Assembly (NCBI RefSeq): GCF_002836505.1
Contig: NZ_PJBF01000041.1
Coordinates: 124,001 to 188,000, forward strand
Source of the DNA: Psychrobacter sp. Choline-02u-9
GTDB lineage: Bacteria > Pseudomonadota > Gammaproteobacteria > Pseudomonadales > Moraxellaceae
DNA: 64,000 nt
Reading direction: 5' to 3'
This document shows positions 55,801-63,745 of this stretch, one piece after another. The position numbers and the translations under genes were made by a program. The notes beneath the pieces were generated by a model, which had not been told where the DNA came from, searched no databases, and saw only the letters and a list, made by a program, of their open reading frames with translations. Within the stretch, counting starts at the first letter, position 1, and each line of letters begins with the position of its first letter.

Positions 55801-56191
55801 TAACAGTTACAGTTTTCTTCCTCGCGCTTACTTGATTTTTCAACTCAATTAACTTTTTATCTTCACTGCTTGATTCTATGGAATCAATTAAACTTTCTAA
55901 AAAAATTTTTCTTAAAGGATCTCCATCATGTGCCCACGCATCAAAAGCGAAAAAAAAGACATTCTTATCTTCTTCTTGTAATTGTTGCCTAAGAATATTA
56001 ATGATTGTTGATTTACCAGAACCCCAGCTACCTTCCAAACCAATAGTTAGACCGTATTCTTCTTGAGTCATTAGCTTGTTTAAGGTCGTTGCCACCTTTT
56101 CATGAGTTTTATCTTCAAACAGGTCAGTTTTTGCAACTTGTTCATGAAGTACATGAAATGAGTAATCGTGATTGAGTTCTTTATCAGTCAT
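52820..56191 (-). CDS. KAP family P-loop NTPase, membrane-associated, AT-rich insertion
   Basis: An 1,123-residue protein. Walker A GSWGSGKS is at residues 54-61, the KAP-type FDAWAHDGDPLR segment at 83-94, two membrane helices at about 142-158 and 178-200, and Walker B IIVIDNLDRVD at 261-271. Helices inserted in the NTPase domain are the hallmark of the KAP group (Kidins220/ARMS and PifA). The remaining ~800 residues are mostly helical with no domain I recognise. The gene is far more AT-rich than nrdA (18 of 60 G/C in row 53641 against 27 of 60 in row 57001), which suggests transfer. It lies between nrdA and nrdB. A defence role is plausible by relation to PifA but not shown. Confidence 0.85.
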   Translation of the reverse strand: MTDKELNHDYSFHVLHEQVAKTDLFEDKTHEKVATTLNKLMTQEEYGLTIGLEGSWGSGKSTIINILRQQLQEEDKNVFFFAFDAWAHDGDPLRKIFLESLIDSIESSSEDKKLIELKNQVSARKKTVTVKSEKSASKLGKYLSTVAILVPAGAALLNQTPYDSLVWPTHEAATSPSFRLIFGLLFAFGPLLMIIWWKFWGDKDSDDKTKWDFFESESTENYTQDITEDGERTSIEFEKFFDEIMSHLFSSESTTTYEQAIIVIDNLDRVDPDYAQTIWSTLQTFFQHRSSSLNSKPLEWKDKLWFLIPFDREAIQKIWQSDNFQVQDNDSKTDNGKTEAASRNIVATSFMEKCFQITVEVPPPVMSAWIDYFKKCVDKSLYGWHEEFKNAYIESYIRCMSKLDKSPSPRYIHSTINRVGILALHWKNEFSAESLCIYSLARQSMTENEFRTALLKEGIPESFPTSLKESQIKPELAGLLFGVSADKGTQLLLSPEIKSSIFKGEGKKLKELRENHQDAFWLAFRASENEWIIKDGSNDGHVINSIASLHDAFVDEVENIYEYVNKIETTFIDFFKDLNFEKYSYTETVQKLIKITRNRKDFIEHLNSKFKTRVVKLVKSVGTEKFSRSELSGLSEIEAILFAHDSSIRKSRYTFTYENWKTWITECSSEDSIIKTVLPQTNIYEQIVANCGFNSNQLKTENFKVLIKSLEIDSDISNWKTLVNSVISWLNLPSREHDIEPFYNFIINITPMLKETDREKLEECIKSSGFWQRSRYSSIEKNPTLPFLVAIIDEKYRDNAQVPDFIKEYLSHELEEDKLDWVLNLFREANSLHNIWDLARNEKNKFAVHILENSDDTDLFSCGAAHFDEIEWSSDSILEEVIVKLCENGALESIHEDIREKPNAYHKAINLLTKHGNKEARDFAKSVLKNLNKKQWLEAFESDNELLSCIPDSTPTFSMAWASYFQLITSNTLDLPNHDILRKFWSLKNKVLDIDLRLEEVTKSYFQHNETDPLDEMDFMLIAPSIAPYIKHLDQRDLESRISSWIESNHMQKIKWLLDIPIGFRESHQETLVAQVEHKLSSSDRNEFQIYEKLNKKLGLSIQIPEFKDNKSQVEVKNRMNKT

Positions 56192-56272
56192 TAAAGTTGC
56201 TGCCTTTTATTTTTGAGAAAAAAGTATAGTTCTTTTGCAAACATAAAATACATACTTAGTACGACACCTAAT

Positions 56273-56307
56273 TATGAAATAAGCTTGAAGTTCAAACTTA
56301 TTTCATA
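56273..56307. promoter_or_regulatory. 35-bp near-perfect palindrome between nrdA and the KAP gene
   Basis: Seventeen bases on each side of G56290 are inverse complements with a single mismatch (56284 against 56296). It is AT-rich, lies about 80 bases upstream of the KAP start and 95 bases after the nrdA stop. No U-run follows on the minus strand, so an operator or dimer-binding site is as likely as a terminator. Confidence 0.6.
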
Positions 56308-56401
56308 TGACTGATAACTTATACTTATAATTTTCGTAGAAAACTTGGACTAAATCTTTATATTACAGATGAAGACCTTAATTTCTCTAAATTATTCCAA
56401 C

Positions 56402-58678
56402 TTAAATCTTACATGCACCGCCAGCACAATCATCTTCCATATCCGCTTGGGCATCGTTCGCACCATCACGAGTATTATGATAGTACAACGTCTTCACACC
56501 CATCTTATAAGCGTTTAGCAAGTCTTTTAGCAATATCTTCATCGGTACACGGCCACCAGCATAACGAACAGGATCGTAGTTGGTATTGGCAGAGATACTT
56601 TGATCGACGAATTTTTGCATGATAGCGACCAGCTTTAGGTAACCGTCATTGTTTGGCATTTGCCATAGTAGCTCGTACTGATCTTTTAGGGTAGCAATCT
56701 CAGGCACGACTTGCTTTAAGATGCCATCTTTGGACGCTTTGATAGAGACCAGACCACGTGGTGGCTCGATACCGTTGGTCGCGTTGGCGATCTGACTTGA
56801 GGTCTCAGACGGCATCAAGGCGGTTAGGGTAGAGTTGCGTAGACCGTGCTCAGTGATCTCGCCACGTAGTGTTTCCCAATCGAGATGTAGCGGCTCTTGG
56901 CAGATTTTATCCAAGTCGGCTTTGTACGTATCAATCGGTAAGATACCTTGTGAGTACGTGGTCTCATTGAACGCAGGGCATGCGCCTTGCTCTTTTGCCA
57001 ATTTGTTCGACGCTTTCAAGAGGTAGAACTGCAACGCTTCAAAAGTCTGATGGGTCAGACCAAGCGCGCTGTCGTCAGAGTAGCGTGCACCATTCTTAGC
57101 TAAGTAATAAGCATAGTTGATTACGCCCACACCTAGCGTACGGCGACGCATGCTGCCGTTTTGAGCGGCTTTTACTGGATAGTCTTGATAGTCGAGCAGG
57201 GCATCAAGCGCACGGACGATTAGCTCGGCTGGCTCTTCGATGTCGCTGACGTTTTCGACTTTACCCAAGTTGACCGCTGATAGCGTACAAAGAGCGATTT
57301 CGCCTTCTTCGTCATTGATGTTATCCAGTGGCTTGGTCGGTAGCGCGATTTCCATACATAGGTTTGACTGGCGAATCGGGGCAACCGTCGCATCAAATGG
57401 GCTATGGGTGTTGCAATGATCGACGTTTTGGATATAGATACGACCCGTGCTGGCGCGCTCTTGCATCATTAGGCTGAACAAATCAGCGGCTGGGATTTGA
57501 CGGCTACGTACGTTAGGATCGTTTTCGTACTTGGTGTATAGCTCTTCGAATTTGTCTTGATCTTCAAAGAACGCATCATATAGGCCTGGCGTGTCACCTG
57601 GTGAGAATAGCGAGATGTCTTGACCTTTGATGAGGCGCGTGTACATCGTTTTGTTTAACTGTACGCCGTAGTCCATATGACGGACACGGTTGTCTTCGAC
57701 ACCGCGGTTGTTTTTGAGTACCAGTAATGACTCAACTTCTAAATGCCATAGTGGATAAAATAGAGTCGCAGCACCGCCACGGACGCCGCCTTGTGAGCAG
57801 CATTTCACAGCCGTTTGGAACAGTTTGTAGAATGGGATACAGCCAGTATGCTGTGCTTCGCCGCCACGGATAGGACTACCAAGGGCACGGATACGACCCG
57901 CGTTGATGCCGATACCAGCACGCTGTGATACATAGCGTACGATGGCGCTAGTGGTCGCGTTGATAGAGTCTAGGCTATCGCCGCACTCGATCAAGACGCA
58001 CGAGCTAAACTGGCGTGATGGCGTACGCACACCTGACATGATAGGCGTCGGTAGTGAGATTTTGAACTCTGAGGTTGCATCATAGAAGCGTTTGACGAAA
58101 TCAAGACGGTCTGACTTGTCGTATTGGCTAAACAGACACATACCGACGAGCATGTATAAGAACTGCGGGCTCTCATAAACAGTTTTGCTCACACGATCTT
58201 GTACCAAGTACTTACCAGCCATTTGCTCAACAGCGGCATAAGCAAGGTTCATATCGCGCCAGTGATCCAGATACTCTTCTAGCTCGTCAAATTCAGCACG
58301 GCTATAGTCAGCTAGGATATGTTGATCGTATTTGCCAGCATCAGTCAAAGTTTTGACATGGTCATATAGGTGCGGCGGGGTGAATTTGTTATAAGCAATC
58401 TTACGTAAATGGAAAATAGCCAAACGCGCTGCTAGATATTGATAATCAGGCGTGGTTTCAGAAATTAGGTCGGCGGCAGACTTGATGATGGTTTCGTGGA
58501 TATCACGAGTCTTGATACCTTCATAAAACTGGATGTGCGATTTTAGCTCAACTTGCGATACTGACACATTTTCTAAACCATCAGCCGCCCACGCGATTAC
58601 CTTGTGAATTTTGTCTAAATCAATAGGCTCTAAACGTCCATCACGTTTGGTTACTTGGATTTTGTCAATATGTGTCAT
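56402..58678 (-). CDS. nrdA: ribonucleoside-diphosphate reductase class Ia, alpha subunit
   Basis: A 758-residue catalytic subunit, close to E. coli NrdA (761). An N-terminal ATP cone (KIQVTKRDGRLEPIDLDKI, about residues 5-90) senses the ATP/dATP balance. The barrel carries FSSCVLIECGDS with an active-site Cys, NLCMEIALP and CTLSAVNLG. The C-terminal redox pair is Cys751 and Cys756 (DCAGGACKI). It makes deoxyribonucleoside diphosphates. NrdR-like boxes lie upstream at 58825-58870. Its usual partner nrdB is more than 4 kb away, beyond the KAP gene. Confidence 0.96.
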   Translation of the reverse strand: MTHIDKIQVTKRDGRLEPIDLDKIHKVIAWAADGLENVSVSQVELKSHIQFYEGIKTRDIHETIIKSAADLISETTPDYQYLAARLAIFHLRKIAYNKFTPPHLYDHVKTLTDAGKYDQHILADYSRAEFDELEEYLDHWRDMNLAYAAVEQMAGKYLVQDRVSKTVYESPQFLYMLVGMCLFSQYDKSDRLDFVKRFYDATSEFKISLPTPIMSGVRTPSRQFSSCVLIECGDSLDSINATTSAIVRYVSQRAGIGINAGRIRALGSPIRGGEAQHTGCIPFYKLFQTAVKCCSQGGVRGGAATLFYPLWHLEVESLLVLKNNRGVEDNRVRHMDYGVQLNKTMYTRLIKGQDISLFSPGDTPGLYDAFFEDQDKFEELYTKYENDPNVRSRQIPAADLFSLMMQERASTGRIYIQNVDHCNTHSPFDATVAPIRQSNLCMEIALPTKPLDNINDEEGEIALCTLSAVNLGKVENVSDIEEPAELIVRALDALLDYQDYPVKAAQNGSMRRRTLGVGVINYAYYLAKNGARYSDDSALGLTHQTFEALQFYLLKASNKLAKEQGACPAFNETTYSQGILPIDTYKADLDKICQEPLHLDWETLRGEITEHGLRNSTLTALMPSETSSQIANATNGIEPPRGLVSIKASKDGILKQVVPEIATLKDQYELLWQMPNNDGYLKLVAIMQKFVDQSISANTNYDPVRYAGGRVPMKILLKDLLNAYKMGVKTLYYHNTRDGANDAQADMEDDCAGGACKI

Positions 58679-58824
58679 GCTGGCCTCTATTTTGATTGCT
58701 TATTGTGATGCTGCGCGCCAAAGCAGCGGCAGACATTCTTTATAACGCTATTATACGGGGGTGTGGTAGCTGTTTTTTTGGGCAAAAAGCTACCACTACT
58801 CGTAGTGACGGTTAAAATCACTGA

Positions 58825-58870
58825 GTACTACATATAGCGTTTTTGTTAATTGGTAGGCACAATATAGCGG
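58825..58870 (-). promoter_or_regulatory. pair of NrdR-like boxes upstream of nrdA
   Basis: The NrdR consensus ACACWATATATWGTGT matches 58825-58840 at 12 of 16 positions and 58855-58870 at 10 of 16. Both share ATATAGCG, exactly 30 bp apart. Paired boxes about 31 bp apart upstream of nrd genes are the usual NrdR arrangement. The second box is weak, so this is a candidate only. Confidence 0.4.
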
Positions 58871-59102
58871 GAAAATTTTGAAAATACTATATTGATTTTA
58901 GAATAAAACTATGTTGCTACAAGGTTGTAGGCAGTCCAAATTTTGGCAAAGGACGATGGGATAAGGGTTAGACGCAAATGCGGTCAATAATAAATTTTTG
59001 TAAAAATATCGTGAGATTTACTTTTCATTCTCTCGGTTATTGTCGACTGATAATGGGAGTCATGGCGGCAATAATGCGGGCGCAGATTGTACATTAAACC
59101 AC

Positions 59103-59145
59103 AAAAAATCGCCACCCATAACTTATTACTAGCGAGTGACGATTT
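59103..59145 (-). terminator. terminator of the DUF493 gene
   Basis: AAATCGCCAC (59106-59115) pairs with GTGACGATTT (59136-59145) with one mismatch. Additional A residues from 59103 give a U-run on the minus strand, just past the DUF493 stop. Confidence 0.7.
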
Positions 59146-59178
59146 GGACTAAAAAGGCGTGAAAGTTTTTTATGCGAC

Positions 59179-59571
59179 TTATAAAACAATACGAACCGTT
59201 TTTGCATTATCAAGTGAGGCATAAAGCGCATTCACTTGCTCAGCAGCGGTTAGGTACAAATTAACCCGTGCTGAGTGAAAACGACCCGTTTTAGACGGCT
59301 TAACTTCGATAGACGCCAAATCAAAATCAGGGAATTGGCTACCCAAAATTAGCTTCACTTCATTAAGCAAACTCTCACGCTCGCCTTCATGACCGATGAT
59401 GCTCAGTGGGTAGTTCATCGGGAACTCCCAAAGCTCTGGGTTTTGAATATCAGTCTTTTTGCCTACCAATGCGCCTTTATTTGGCGTCAGGTCAGTGACT
59501 TTAACTGACGGCTGATTGCTGGTTGGGTTATTTGTGCTGTTGTCGTTGTTGTCTTTTGAATCATCACTCAT
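59179..59571 (-). CDS. DUF493 (YbeD-like) protein
   Basis: A 130-residue protein. The first 45 residues are Asn/Ser/Asp-rich and probably disordered. The DUF493 core follows: FPMNYPLSIIGHEGE, a helix, then KPSKTGRFHSARVNLYLTAAEQVNALYASL. This is the ACT-like fold of YbeD, which in enterobacteria lies beside lipB. Here lipB is at 11.4 kb. The function is not established. Confidence 0.85.
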   Translation of the reverse strand: MSDDSKDNNDNSTNNPTSNQPSVKVTDLTPNKGALVGKKTDIQNPELWEFPMNYPLSIIGHEGERESLLNEVKLILGSQFPDFDLASIEVKPSKTGRFHSARVNLYLTAAEQVNALYASLDNAKTVRIVL

Positions 59572-60010
59572 GATATGAGCCTCGCTTATATAGGTAAATA
59601 GGAAAAAGTTAATCAGTCATTAGTAGTAAATAAGTAAGTAACTAACATTAAGTCATTCGAAAATCGCTGCTATAGATATTTAGTTAGTTAAACATCTGCT
59701 CAAATCATGCCAAAAGCATAACGCAAAAATCTGAGACAGGCTCAGTATGGTCGTAAGTGGCACTTAAATCAGTCAAGCTATAGTCGATTCAATTTAAAAG
59801 TAGTACAAGGCAACCGAGTGTAGATGTAACTGTGATACTTCAAGCGAGGTTAACGCTGTCATACTTTTATAGTGGAATGGCTATATTAGGCAGAGAATAT
59901 ATGCACTGTTTATAGTGGTCTATAGGTGATTATTCAAGTGAAGTCTGTATTTAGTCCGTTTCATCTTGAAGTAGTAAGCTAAATGGCTTTTATTAAAACT
60001 ATTATAAAAG
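59572..60010. other. spacer between the DUF493 and bestrophin genes
   Basis: About 440 AT-rich bases between two minus-strand genes. Some short direct repeats (AAGTAA units near 59628-59645) occur. I see no gene, convincing terminator or RNA structure. Confidence 0.35.
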
Positions 60011-60970
60011 CTATTGCAAATAGCCATTGATAGGAGTGATATCAGGCGGAATATCCGTCTCTCCCAATGCTTCTCTTAGATTAATCTCGATAGTGCGTGA
60101 CAAGGCAGTCAAAGGTAACTGGTTAGCGGCCAAACCAAAAGGCTCTTCTAACTCTTCACTAAGCGCATCCAGACCAAAAAAAGTATAAGCAATCACCGCA
60201 CAAACCAACGGGGTTGCCCAACCGAGTGATGCCACCAAACCGAAGGGCAACATAATGCAATATAAATAGGTCGTGCGATGTACCAGCAGCATGTAAGCAA
60301 AGGGCAGTGGTGTGTTATGAATGCGCTCGCACGCTGCCAGTACAATTGTCATAGAGGTCAGGCGTTCATCCATATTTTGTATGACTTGTTCCGATACCAG
60401 TCCTTGACGCCGAATATCGCCAAGCTGTTTACCCATTAGGCGCATTATATAATCAGGTACGTTTTTCGCTTGGCGCATACGGTCATGGTGTATCGCTGCA
60501 ACAAGAGGCTCGATATCCGCCCAAGGTGGCGTACCACGCAATCGGTGGCGCACAGCATGGGCAAAAGAAATGGTCAGATATACCATCGTTCGCTGAGTAT
60601 CGTGTGCAGTCGCATTGTCATCCTCGCCATCATCTATGGCATTCGCATCGTCATCATCTATAAAAGACAGCACTTGGCGCGTTAAGCTACGAGAGTCATA
60701 TACCAGCTGACCCCACAGTCCGCGCGCTTCCCACCAACGCTGATAACTGGCATTGTTTCGAAACCCAAGAAACAACGATAAGGCAATCCCGAGCAAGGTA
60801 AACGTTGCCATACCATAATAAGGAAACGAGTCAGGCATCCAGTGCTGAATAATCGTGATGAGCGTACTAAGAATAGTAATCAGCAAAATTTGCGGATAAA
60901 TTTTTGGAATGATTGATCCACGTAGAGTGAAAAATATCTTAAGGGCATTGGGTGTTTGCCGGACAATCAT
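60011..60970 (-). CDS. bestrophin-like membrane protein (UPF0187/YneE)
   Basis: A 319-residue protein with the bacterial bestrophin pattern. It has N-terminal helices with FPYYGMATFTLLGIALSLFLGFRNNASYQRWWEARGLWGQL, an amphipathic middle, and a C-terminal LDALSEELEEPFG segment shared with eukaryotic bestrophins. Bacterial members form pentameric cation-selective channels. An Asp/Glu-rich loop (DDDDANAIDDGEDDNA, about 103-118) replaces part of the usual linker. It is transcribed alone. Confidence 0.88.
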   Translation of the reverse strand: MIVRQTPNALKIFFTLRGSIIPKIYPQILLITILSTLITIIQHWMPDSFPYYGMATFTLLGIALSLFLGFRNNASYQRWWEARGLWGQLVYDSRSLTRQVLSFIDDDDANAIDDGEDDNATAHDTQRTMVYLTISFAHAVRHRLRGTPPWADIEPLVAAIHHDRMRQAKNVPDYIMRLMGKQLGDIRRQGLVSEQVIQNMDERLTSMTIVLAACERIHNTPLPFAYMLLVHRTTYLYCIMLPFGLVASLGWATPLVCAVIAYTFFGLDALSEELEEPFGLAANQLPLTALSRTIEINLREALGETDIPPDITPINGYLQ

Positions 60971-61664
60971 GTCAGTTTCCTAGCGATGGGGTATATGTAG
61001 ACACTATTAAATGTCACGTGTGATTCTAATATAGAAATGAGTTCTGTAAAGCCCAAAAGGCTATAAATTTATTCAAACTAAAGAGTAAGGTGATTACTTA
61101 AGCTTGATAATTGAGATAGCTATAGGAGTTAAATCCTCGCCAAAAGAGCGATGTTTTTATTAATCTACTTTATGTATGTTAAAATGATGCAAAATATCAC
61201 TTCTTAACTCTATAAAAGCTGCCACCACAAAGATGAATACGCCACCCTAGCTGTACCCCTCCTCAGTAATGATTGCTTCCTATAGCAATTACTCTTATAA
61301 AGCGTCTGACGCTTTTTCTTGTGCGCACGCACTGCTTTAACGTTTGTATCACTATTCGATATATCTAGTGGATCATAAAAATTATCCCACTAAAAATATG
61401 TTATGACGATAACTCGATAACTATGCTCGTTCACATTTTTATATTTATCATTTGATAGGCAATGGGCAACGTGTCTGGATATCAAAGGGTATAAACAGAG
61501 ATGTGCCTAGATAGCAAAGGATCTAAATAAAGATGTGTCAGACTTTTCATGTGAGATGATTTTTAACTACTTTTTAGATACTTTCCAATTAGATATTTTC
61601 TAAATAATGATTAGATACCTCGTTTATTGACAGACTAAAGCAGTTCCCCAAAACTGAGTTAAAT
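60971..61664. other. 694-base divergent region between the bestrophin and SulP genes
   Basis: No reading frame of note. At 61272-61289 an ATTGCT/AGCAAT stem and at 61299-61315 an AAAGCG/CGCTTT stem followed by TTCTT form a two-hairpin unit with a terminator-like end, about 345 bases before the SulP start. It could be the end of a small RNA. The rest shows nothing I can support. Confidence 0.4.
61272..61320 (+). ncRNA. possible small RNA 3' end (two hairpins plus U-rich tail)
   Basis: Two consecutive stem-loops, the second followed by a U-rich tail, lie in a gene-free region upstream of the SulP gene. No coding gene ends nearby on the plus strand, so an orphan terminator may mark a small RNA starting near 61180-61200. 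No promoter is convincing. Confidence 0.3.
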
Positions 61665-63164
61665 ATGTTAAATACAATTAAAGAGCATTGGCTATCCAAT
61701 GTGAGAGGCGATGTCTTGGCTGGCATGGTCGTCGCTTTGGCGCTTATCCCTGAAGCGATTGCGTTTTCTATCATTGCCGGTGTCGATCCCCAAGTAGGGC
61801 TTTATGCCTCGTTTTGTATCGCGGTAGTGATTGCGTTTGTCGGTGGTCGTCCAGCGATGATTTCGGCGGCGACTGGTGCGATGGCGCTACTAATGGTGAC
61901 GCTGGTCAAGGATTATGGATTGCAGTATTTGTTAGCAGCCAGTGTGCTGACAGGTGTTATACAGATTATCTTTGGCTTCTTAAAGCTAGGTAATCTAATG
62001 AAATATGTGTCGCAATCCGTAGTGCTCGGCTTTATCAATGCCTTGGCTATTTTGATTTTTATGTCACAGGTTCCTGAGCTGATGCCGCAGGCAGGTTCAA
62101 ACCTAGTACACGTATACGGTCTTGTGGCGCTAGGTCTAGTCATTATCTATGGCTATCCATATATTCCAAAGATCGGTAAAGTGATTCCATCGCCATTGGT
62201 CAGTATTGTACTGGTCACGGCTATAGCTATCTTATTAGGTGCAGAGGCTCGAACCATCAATGATATGGGTCAGCTACCTGATACCCTGCCGATGTTTTTG
62301 ATACCTGATATCCTGTTGAACTTAGATACGTTGATCATTATTTTCCCGTACTCTATCAGTTTGGCGATAGTGGGCTTACTTGAGTCTATGATGACCATGA
62401 CTATCGTAGATGATTTGACCGATACCAAAGGCGACCGTACGCAAGAGTGTAAAGGCCAAGGTATTGCCAATGTGGTTAGTAGCTTTTTTGGCGGGATGGC
62501 AGGCTGTGCGATGATTGGGCAGTCGATCATCAACGTCAAATCAGGCGGCTATACACGTCTTTCTACTTTAGTGGCAGGCGTGTTTTTATTATTGATGGTA
62601 GTGTTCTTAAGCGATTGGTTAAAGATTATTCCAATGGCCGCATTGGTCGCTGTGATGATTATGGTGTCTATCGGTACTTTTAACTGGGATTCGTTTAAGG
62701 AACTAAAAACCAAGCCGTTACAAAGTAATGTGGTCATGATTACGACTGTCGCTGTGGTGGTCGCAACGCATAACTTGGCCTATGGCGTATTGATTGGCGT
62801 GCTGCTGTCAGCATTGTTCTTTGCCAATAAGATTGAGCGCTATATGAGTGTGCATAGTCACATGGATGAAGCATCGCAAACGCGTTATTATCGAGTTGAC
62901 GGACAAGTATTTTTCTCATCAGCAGAGCGTATGATTGATTCCTTTGATATTAAAGAATCTGTCTCTAACGTGGTCATTGACGTGTCGCGCGCGCATTTTT
63001 GGGACGTGACAGCAGTCGCCGCCATAGATAAAGTCATCATTAAATTTCGCCGCGAAGGCACTGAGGTAGAGCTAATCGGTTTGAACGAGGCGAGCCAAGC
63101 GATGATAGATAATTTCGGTGTGCATGATAAGCCAGATGCTGAGCAAAGCTTAGGCGCGCATTAA
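61665..63164 (+). CDS. SulP family anion transporter with STAS domain
   Basis: A 499-residue protein. About twelve or more helices begin after the SulP opening [37 protein letters not shown]. The [23 protein letters not shown] segment lies near the middle. A C-terminal STAS domain (about 410-495) contains [15 protein letters not shown] and [22 protein letters not shown]. The family moves sulfate, bicarbonate or dicarboxylates; the substrate is not readable here. The protein is shorter than many SulPs (550-600). Confidence 0.9.
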   Translation: MLNTIKEHWLSNVRGDVLAGMVVALALIPEAIAFSIIAGVDPQVGLYASFCIAVVIAFVGGRPAMISAATGAMALLMVTLVKDYGLQYLLAASVLTGVIQIIFGFLKLGNLMKYVSQSVVLGFINALAILIFMSQVPELMPQAGSNLVHVYGLVALGLVIIYGYPYIPKIGKVIPSPLVSIVLVTAIAILLGAEARTINDMGQLPDTLPMFLIPDILLNLDTLIIIFPYSISLAIVGLLESMMTMTIVDDLTDTKGDRTQECKGQGIANVVSSFFGGMAGCAMIGQSIINVKSGGYTRLSTLVAGVFLLLMVVFLSDWLKIIPMAALVAVMIMVSIGTFNWDSFKELKTKPLQSNVVMITTVAVVVATHNLAYGVLIGVLLSALFFANKIERYMSVHSHMDEASQTRYYRVDGQVFFSSAERMIDSFDIKESVSNVVIDVSRAHFWDVTAVAAIDKVIIKFRREGTEVELIGLNEASQAMIDNFGVHDKPDAEQSLGAH

Positions 63165-63201
63165 ATCAGCCATGCATTAATAGTGTCATATTGATAAGTG
63201 T

Positions 63202-63241
63202 AAAAAAGCTGAGTGTACCTTGGCTTTTTTTGTGCAGATTA
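63202..63241 (+). terminator. terminator after the SulP gene
   Basis: AAAAAAGC (63202-63209) pairs with GCTTTTTT (63233-63240), followed by more T. It lies about 40 bases after the stop codon. Confidence 0.7.
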
Positions 63242-63436
63242 AAACCTGATTAGAAGACTATATTCTTTTATGGATAAATATCTTAGAAGCTAATAGGACG
63301 GCAGAAACGAAGGGGTAGCTAGAAGGGAAGAAGTAACAGGTTTGGATGATGCGGTATGGAGATAGTTAATCGTTATATTGAAATATCTAGATGTTTTGTA
63401 ACAAAGAAAAATAGCTCTATAGATTATGAGAATTTT

Positions 63437-63745
63437 TTAAAGCTTCAACAGCTCTTTTTCAACTTCATTGAGAAATGCTTCGATATTAGCTTCATGACGC
63501 TGATAAAACGTCCATTGTCCATGGCGTTCGGACGTAACCAATCCTGCTTTTTTTAACACACCCATATAGTTTGAAATGGTTGATTGCGACAATCCAGCTT
63601 TTTCTTGGATGTAGCTGACGCATACACCATCCAGATTAGCATGCTCTGGTAATGACGCTGGAAAGTTTGATCTGTCTTTCAACCACTTTATGATTTGGCG
63701 ACGCATGGGGTTGTTAAGTGCAGATATTATGTTTTCTGTATTCAT
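63437..63745 (-). CDS. ArsR-family winged-helix transcriptional regulator
   Basis: A 102-residue regulator. The N-terminal ALNNPMRRQIIKWLKDR, the recognition helix-turn-helix YIQEKAGLSQSTISNYMGVLKKAGLV (about residues 45-70) and the wing with RHGQWTFYQRHE form a typical ArsR/SmtB domain. Only one Cys (residue 42, just before the helix-turn-helix) is present, so the metal-sensing Cys pairs of ArsR or CzrA are missing. It may sense another signal. Its target is unknown; the palindrome at 63814-63828 upstream is a candidate operator. Confidence 0.82.
   Translation of the reverse strand: MNTENIISALNNPMRRQIIKWLKDRSNFPASLPEHANLDGVCVSYIQEKAGLSQSTISNYMGVLKKAGLVTSERHGQWTFYQRHEANIEAFLNEVEKELLKL

Larger units (their letters stand above)
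58679..59178 (-). other. nrdA promoter region and DUF493 terminator
   Basis: A 500-base gap. It contains two NrdR-like boxes (58825-58870), AT-rich possible promoter sequence near 58880-58960, and the terminator of the DUF493 gene at 59103-59145. No further gene is seen. Confidence 0.45.
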
